Shown: piece by piece, positions 60,401 to 64,000 of the stretch
Layout of the letters: the number at the start of each line of letters is the position of its first letter
How positions within the stretch are numbered: the stretch's first letter is position 1
DNA from: Pseudomonas corrugata
GTDB taxonomy: Bacteria; Pseudomonadota; Gammaproteobacteria; Pseudomonadales; Pseudomonadaceae
DNA length: 64,000 bases
Reading direction: 5' to 3'
Assembly: GCF_001269905.1 (NCBI RefSeq)
Contig: NZ_LHVK01000010.1
Location: forward strand, 62,001-126,000
The notes under the pieces: model-generated
The model's input: only the letters and a program-made list of their open reading frames with translations
Told to the model about the DNA's origin: nothing
Databases searched by the model: none
Position numbers and translations under genes: made by a program

Positions 60401-63400
60401 GTCAAGTTGCCGCCGCTGGCAATGGTGCTGCTCTGGTTCAGCAGATCGCCGCCACGCAGGGTCAGGTTGCTGCCAGCGGTGATGCTGGAGGCGGCGCTGG
60501 CGGCGGTGACTTCGGTTTTCTCCCGCTGCAGGATTTCCCAGACGTGGTTCTGTTTACCGCTGCAGTCCCCGGCGTTGTAGCCCTCGATGCAGGTGGCTTC
60601 GTCGATTCTGGCGGTGTAGATCCCAGCATTGCCGACGGTCAGCAAGGTGCGGATATTCTGGATCGTGCTGGCCGCCAGGCTCATGCTGCCGTCGCTTTGA
60701 ATCGAGCCGGACCGGTTGAGGATGCTGCTCGCCAGGGCGCCCTGGCCGTTGCGGTCAACGGTAAGGTTGCCCAAGCTGTAAATATTGGCGTCGAGGTTGT
60801 TCAGCGTGTCGACCCGCAGGCCCATGTCGGCGCCGCTGAAGATCAACCCTTGATTGTTCACCAGCAACCCCGTCGTGACGGTCAGCCCCTGACCGCTGCC
60901 CAACGTCCCGAAATTGTTCACTCCAGCGGCGTTGACCACCAGGTTGGCGGCGGAGGTCAGCCGGCCGGCGTTATCCAGTTGTCCGCTGACGTTGACGGTG
61001 GTGTTGCCACCGCCGGCGATGCTGGAGCTGACGCTGTTCAGGCTCACTTGCGCGGCGCCAAGCCCCAGGGTGCCCTGGCTGCTCAGGCGACCAGCGCCCC
61101 AGTAGGCACCGCTCAGGCCGATGTTCATGCTGCCGTTACTGGCAAGCAGGCCTTCGTTGAACCAGTTGACGCCGCTGCCGGTAAAGCTGTCGGAGGCCAA
61201 CAGTTGGCCACTGGCGGTCTGGGTGAAGTTGTTGACGTTGACGTTCAGGCGCCCGGCCTGGATGACACCGCTGTTGCGCCATGTGTCGATGTTGATGGTC
61301 AGGCCACCACGGGTAACGAGCGTGCCGCCGGCGCCGATGACGTTCGCGCTGGAAATGTCGAACAGCCCTGTGCCCACGTGTAGCAGGCTGCCACCGGTGT
61401 TGAGGAAGCTGGCGGCGCCAAGCGTCAGATCGCTGTTGGCGGTTTCCAAGATGCCGTTGCGGTTGTCGAACAGCCCGCCGATCTGGAAGTTGGTCTTGCC
61501 CCCGACCCCCAACGCCCGCAACTGCCCCGTCTGGTTATCCAGGCTCGCCGCCTTGATCGCCAGGGTGCTGTCACTCTCGATGATGCCCAACCGGTTGTTC
61601 AACGCCCCGGTCAGATCCAGATCGATCTGGCTACCGGCAATCTGCCCGTCGTTGTCGCCGCTGTTGTCGAAATCGTTGGCGGTGACGCTGATCTTTCCCT
61701 TGGCATACAACCCGCCGTTGCGGTTGTCGAAGTTGCGCGTGGTGACGCTGGCGTCGCCGGTCTGCGCCGAGAGGCGCCCGCCGTAGTTGTCGAGGCCGCC
61801 CAGGGCGATCAGGTTCAGGCGCTGGGCCTGGGTAATACCGCCCTGACGGTTGTTGTTGAGGTCGTAGCCGTTTTTCAGTACGCCGCTCAGTTGGGTGGTG
61901 AGTAACCCCTGCAGGCTGGCGAGCACGCCGCCGCGGTTGTCCAGGTTGCGGGCGACGACCATCAGGTCGCCGGCCTTGGCCTGAAGGCGACCGCTCTGGT
62001 TGTCGAGGTCGTTGGCGACGGTCAGGGTCATGGCGCCCTGGCTCTGCACGGTGCCCTTGCCATTGGTGAGGCTGGCAGCGTCGATCTGCACGCCGCCGTT
62101 CTGGCTGTAGATCAGGCCATCGGCGTCGTTCTGCACGGTGCCGGTGCTGGTCAGGATGAGTTGGTCATTGGCGGCGACGGTGCCGCGGTTGCGGTTGTCC
62201 AGGCCGGCGGTGAGCAGGGTCAGCAGGCCCTGGCTGGCGATCTGGCCGCCCTGGTTGGTGATCTGCGTGGCGCGGTCGACCCGCAGCGGGCCGATGCTGG
62301 CGAGTTTGCCGTTGGTGTTGGTCAGGGCGCCGAGCAGGTCGAGGGTCACGGCGGCGTTGCCGATCAGCTGGCCGCCGGTGTTGTCCAGGGTGGTGCCGGT
62401 GAAGCTCAGGGCATTCTGGGCGTTGACGGTGCCGCCGGCGTTGCCGAGGGTCATGGCGTTGATGACCAGGGCGTTACCGCTGTCGATCAGGCCGCCCTGG
62501 GCGTTGTTGAGCACACCGCCCGTGACGGTCAGGGTCTGGTCGCCGCCGCTGGAGAGGATGCCGCCGCTGTTGTCCAGGCTGGCGGCGCTGACGGTCAGTT
62601 GTTTCTTGCCGACCAGTGCGCCGGCATTGCCGTTGAGCAGCGCCCCGCTGAGGGTGGCGCTGAGGTCTTCGTCGCGGCTCGACAGGGTGCCGCTGTTGCG
62701 GTTGTCCAGGCTTGCAGCGGTCAGGCCCAGGCCCTTGAAGCCGGACAGCAAACCGCCTTGGTTGATGACGTCGCGGGCGCCCACAGTCAGCACGCCGTTG
62801 CTGATGAGTTGGCCGGCGCTGTTGTCCAGGTCGCGGGTGTTCAGGTCCAGGCTCTGGCTGCTGGAGATTTCGCCGTTCTGGTTGTTCAGGTCCCGCAGGT
62901 GCTTGAGGCTGAGAACACCGGCGGTGGTGATAAGGCCGGCGCTGTTGTTGAGGTCGCCGGTGGCGGCGCCGAAGTCGACGGCGATGGCACTGCCGAGCAA
63001 CGAGCCTTGCTGGTTGTTCAGGCCGCTGGTGGTGACGGTCAAGGCATCGGTGGCGCTGATCAGCCCGTTGCCCTGGTTGTTCAACTGGCCGCTGAGGGCC
63101 AGGTCGAGGTTGGCGCGGCTGGTCAGGGTGCCGCCGTTGTTGTTCAGGTTTGCGGCTTCGACGTCCAGCGCGGCGGCGGCGATCAGACCCTTGAGGTTGG
63201 TCAGGGCGTTATCGACGCGCAGGGTCAGGGCCTGGTTGCTCAGCAGTTTGCCGCTGTCGTTGTCCAGGCTTTGCGCGGCCAGGGTGAACGCCTGGGCGCT
63301 GGAGATCTCGCCGCCGTCGTTGTTGACGCCCTTGAGGTTCTTGAGCATCAGCAGCGGTGCGTTGATCAGGCCGTTCTGGTTGTTCAACTGGCCTTGGTTG

Positions 63401-63999
63401 AGGTCCAGGGTCAGGGCCGTGTTGCTGAAGAGTTGACCGCCCTGCTGGTCCAGATCGGTGACGCTGACGGTCAGTGCGCCGTTGCTGGCGATGCGGCCGC
63501 CGTTCTGGTTGGTCAGTTTTTGCGTGGTCAGGTCGAGGCTGGTACCGCTGCTCAGGCGGCCGGACTGGCTGTTGTCGAACGCGCCGGTCTCGACCAGCAC
63601 GCCTTGCTTGCCGCTGATGGTGCCACTATTGCGGTTGTCGAGGCTGGCGCTTTTGACCGTGAGGCCGGCGTCGGTGACGAGCTCGCCGCCCTGGTTGAGC
63701 AAGGCATTGTCGAGCTGGAGCCCCAGGGCGCCGGCACTGGAGATGCTGCCTTGTGTGTTGTCGAGGCTGCCGGCCTTCGCGGTCAGGGTACCTTCGCTGC
63801 TGATCAGGCCGGCGACGTTGCTCAAGGCGTTGTCGAGGCGAATGTCCAGGCCTTGGTGGGCGACGAGGCTGCCGCCGCTGTTGTCCAGGCTTTGTCCGGT
63901 GACGGTGCTGGTGCCGGTGCTGAACAGAAGGCCCTTGGTCTGGTTGATGATTGCTGCGACTTTCAGGCCCAGGTCGGTGCCGGCCAGGACCTTGCCGTT
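54496..63999 (-). CDS. CdiA/FhaB-like two-partner-secretion exoprotein with toxin tip, 5' end outside the window
   Basis: At least 3167 residues visible; the frame is open to the right edge, so the signal peptide, TPS domain and probably the cdiB gene lie beyond. The first ~1100 visible residues are FHA repeats of about 20-24 residues (LDNxxGxLxSxxALTLxxxxLxNxxG). There follows a Cys-containing block (ARIDEATCIEGYNAGDCSGKQN) and further haemagglutinin-type repeats (AGRDLTIDAAENTFSRTQMHKEK). Near the end are a pretoxin region with VENN (55711-55722) and a 400-residue tip. The last ~130 residues (SYKDGLVMLKYGDPEVAGLV, GTDMFISAMQRLDQEGIKVSAIRGAWVEG, SPTEAAANTWTGRIAAKYGFT) are the presumed toxin, of a type I cannot assign. 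It is delivered to neighbouring cells in CDI systems. Confidence 0.9.
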   Translation of the reverse strand, partial: NGKVLAGTDLGLKVAAIINQTKGLLFSTGTSTVTGQSLDNSGGSLVAHQGLDIRLDNALSNVAGLISSEGTLTAKAGSLDNTQGSISSAGALGLQLDNALLNQGGELVTDAGLTVKSASLDNRNSGTISGKQGVLVETGAFDNSQSGRLSSGTSLDLTTQKLTNQNGGRIASNGALTVSVTDLDQQGGQLFSNTALTLDLNQGQLNNQNGLINAPLLMLKNLKGVNNDGGEISSAQAFTLAAQSLDNDSGKLLSNQALTLRVDNALTNLKGLIAAAALDVEAANLNNNGGTLTSRANLDLALSGQLNNQGNGLISATDALTVTTSGLNNQQGSLLGSAIAVDFGAATGDLNNSAGLITTAGVLSLKHLRDLNNQNGEISSSQSLDLNTRDLDNSAGQLISNGVLTVGARDVINQGGLLSGFKGLGLTAASLDNRNSGTLSSRDEDLSATLSGALLNGNAGALVGKKQLTVSAASLDNSGGILSSGGDQTLTVTGGVLNNAQGGLIDSGNALVINAMTLGNAGGTVNAQNALSFTGTTLDNTGGQLIGNAAVTLDLLGALTNTNGKLASIGPLRVDRATQITNQGGQIASQGLLTLLTAGLDNRNRGTVAANDQLILTSTGTVQNDADGLIYSQNGGVQIDAASLTNGKGTVQSQGAMTLTVANDLDNQSGRLQAKAGDLMVVARNLDNRGGVLASLQGLLTTQLSGVLKNGYDLNNNRQGGITQAQRLNLIALGGLDNYGGRLSAQTGDASVTTRNFDNRNGGLYAKGKISVTANDFDNSGDNDGQIAGSQIDLDLTGALNNRLGIIESDSTLAIKAASLDNQTGQLRALGVGGKTNFQIGGLFDNRNGILETANSDLTLGAASFLNTGGSLLHVGTGLFDISSANVIGAGGTLVTRGGLTINIDTWRNSGVIQAGRLNVNVNNFTQTASGQLLASDSFTGSGVNWFNEGLLASNGSMNIGLSGAYWGAGRLSSQGTLGLGAAQVSLNSVSSSIAGGGNTTVNVSGQLDNAGRLTSAANLVVNAAGVNNFGTLGSGQGLTVTTGLLVNNQGLIFSGADMGLRVDTLNNLDANIYSLGNLTVDRNGQGALASSILNRSGSIQSDGSMSLAASTIQNIRTLLTVGNAGIYTARIDEATCIEGYNAGDCSGKQNHVWEILQREKTEVTAASAASSITAGSNLTLRGGDLLNQSSTIASGGNLTASLANLTNSGVETGETETSRTYMSERTRNAGGWYSAASNFNNQYWFESAGYNANNLGGLEGGIASFIGMTETELGQFRKTTQLAGGDQSYAAVIQAGGAVNISTQNNIDNNVVRPGYSYIGSGPRTSTAAAGSQYSTRITLNQQLPPNLAQQQVNPVALPGFSLPSGQNGLFRLSGQDGSAPASSGPQSWTLGTVSLTPAQSQQTPPTGQASTFDTSTTVTGTLPGRSADFTLNRVQGLPINTVAANPHKYLIETNPVLTDLKRFMSSDYLLQNLGYDPDQSAKRLGDGLYEQTLIQQAVVARTGQRFIDGQTSNEDMFKYLMNNAIASKQELNLSIGVSLTSEQVAALTHDIVWMENAEVNGEQVLVPVLYLANANNRLAANGALIQGSDVTLIAGKDLNSAGTLRASSNLSAKATNDLVNSGLVEAGNRVDLLADNNLVNKAGGIIAGRDVSLTATRGDVINERTVTTHESDSGYRSERTDFIDSAARIEAANNLTLNAGRDINNVGGVLKSGADTTLSATRDVNLTSAERVASGTRGLHRDEDIKQYGSSLDIGRDLTAKAGRDLTAVASQIDAKRDISMSAVGDLTLASAADEQHSYGKTKKVTAQEDHVSQVSTSVTAGGNVMLSAGKDLGLIASKVNAGDEAYLVAGANLVLQSAEDSDYSFYSKTKKSSSGKKFRLDETSSVTNVASSVTSGGNNVLSAGNDLLIKGSNVTSEKGSVGLGAGNDVQILAVTDSNSARHERKKSKSSWGGLKSSKVKDQLAETQTTAVGSMISGDTIAVVAKRDATVTGSALVSTDDLTVRAGRDLTIDAAENTFSRTQMHKEKNRDLTGVLTGNNLGLDDITGNQHLSISNQKHNGTASQTTLTGSTIGSSKGNVSLVAGGDLNVIASDLVSTKDMSLRGSNVTIAAGMETATQSTVDKANSLAVGRVVGGAIIDTVNTIRSSVEAAKDTDDPRLKAVKLAQAALAAYNLGGMAEDANAQKTGFADKQGGTASNGSLIKIGTELASTHSKSTSDYASQTAKQSTLNAGSTLSIIANGNAAEDEGDLHVIGSSIKAGNTSLLASNNIILESAQNTANWSNHNSNNKTAIGASFNIGQQNGFTLDLGAQLAKGMGNGSSVTQVNSTVNTGSLLLRSGADTTLAGAQVHADEIKALVDGNLNIVSRQDTQDQKSKQSSGGFGASICIPPFCYGTPVAASANVAAGNMNSEYKAVTDQTGLFAGTGGYTVDVGKTTTLEGGVIASDASADKNTLITDRLIATDIKNVSEIHAQSAGASISGSYSGAGASASVGGLYGISLSESDKSHTRSAVSEGTIIVRNPEGAKDVVGLNRDTANANETLDKPDEKAMNDRIELVKSSVELVKGVGDAIAAAKIEEAKNSNSETFKAARQKLLDNGVVNPSDDQIFKQAQSDYGVGSSFQKASQAVTAIVQGLVGGSIGGAIGGAAAPYLAQAVKDMTEGDATANLMAHAVLGAVIARAGGNSALAGATGAVAAEVTARLIRNELYAGVSDEELTQEQKQTISALATLAGGIGGAVTGKDALSAVASAQIGKNAVENNFLSPADQTLLDKLRQQRLSGDTRVSVAKKLVELDRLDQISNALLERYRLHSDTMSDADKAQLNAYLQEYTYALINAYGPEAAQAKINAMTRSGPLKQSDTVAYASYGADKQASLDRLYPGGIIDQMGRPLSQNEQLYLDSLGTLRINQDYQALADVGTPALYLMSGSLGASIRLLAAESGALQIAYGGVQAYQGDAWAAAGNIVMGALNVVGSRAAGGVKGDGVGSATKGEPWDTVGARADGDFGFLNQPVKVVPDPVPLAPRIDVTSDFSMRSYKDGLVMLKYGDPEVAGLVVNVDKYGVLGFDVRANSNGFNPSGTDMFISAMQRLDQEGIKVSAIRGAWVEGVKSVNTTEYTANLAKGMSPTEAAANTWTGRIAAKYGFTSVQAPKKEMFSDTTTVIFKRP

Positions 64000-64000
64000 G

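Noticed and set aside
1..64000. tRNA, rRNA or prophage integration signs
   Set aside because: No cloverleaf with a CCA end, no rRNA-like stretch and no integrase gene were found by reading; a tRNAscan or phage search could still be run.

Overview
The window reads as chromosome of a fluorescent-group Pseudomonas (P. fluorescens/corrugata type). The evidence is high GC, a LapA/MapA-style RTX adhesin with a LapG-type TAAG site, the guanidinobutyrate cluster in the same gene order as P. aeruginosa PA1422-PA1418 with a PA1414-family micro-gene beside it, DUF6124 small genes, and many Pseudomonas-type intergenic palindromes. No rRNA, tRNA or CRISPR array was seen.

Bases 1-20548 (plus strand) hold a cluster of modular secreted or surface-type proteins. 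Five proteins (from 2, 1137, 5058, 9102 and 15490) are built from roughly 95-residue Ig-like units and end in different C-terminal modules: a jelly-roll-like domain, a nine-unit RCC1-like propeller, or a lectin-like domain. Two (10022, 11706) carry tandem halovibrin-like domains, one of them fused to Ig-like units. One (18647) is a trypsin-like serine protease with Ig-like domains. Four start regions (before 1137, 5058, 15490 and 18647) share a near-perfect 16-bp CTGT-N8-ACAG palindrome followed by a -10-like element at fixed distance. It fits the CT-N12-AG pattern of LuxR-type quorum-sensing boxes, so the cluster looks like one regulon. The genes at 5058, 9102, 10022 and 11706 form a tight operon. 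Between them lie ~110-bp palindromic repeats, DUF6124 genes and fragments, and a displaced fragment of the adhesin 3' end.

Bases 20667-33238 hold a 2374-residue RTX adhesin (minus strand) divergent from its likely type I secretion genes (TolC-like, ABC, HlyD-like). Bases 33355-39573 carry a DTW-domain tRNA modification gene and the gbuR-gbuA catabolic cluster with two transporters. Bases 39802-48746 are mostly core and housekeeping genes: PA1414-family peptide, LysR/MFS pair, NCS1 permease, CvfB-like protein, TorF-like porin, DUF6279 lipoprotein, DUF2513-like and DUF899 proteins.

Bases 48946-50620 hold a decayed BrnT/BrnA pair abutting a HigA-type antitoxin, then a small gene behind a leader RNA with three mutually complementary arms. 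The same architecture precedes the DUF6124 gene at 4477 and resembles the phage P1 c4 / P4 CI antisense system.

Bases 51354-63999 (minus strand) are a contact-dependent inhibition-type locus: a CdiA/FhaB-like exoprotein (N-terminus beyond the right edge) with a VENN motif and an unassigned toxin tip, a candidate immunity gene, then a downstream array of AT-rich orphan immunity genes, a broken Imm35-like gene and toxin-tail remnants. The most unusual signals are the shared lux-box-like regulon of polymorphic exoproteins, the c4-like leaders, and the orphan toxin/immunity array.
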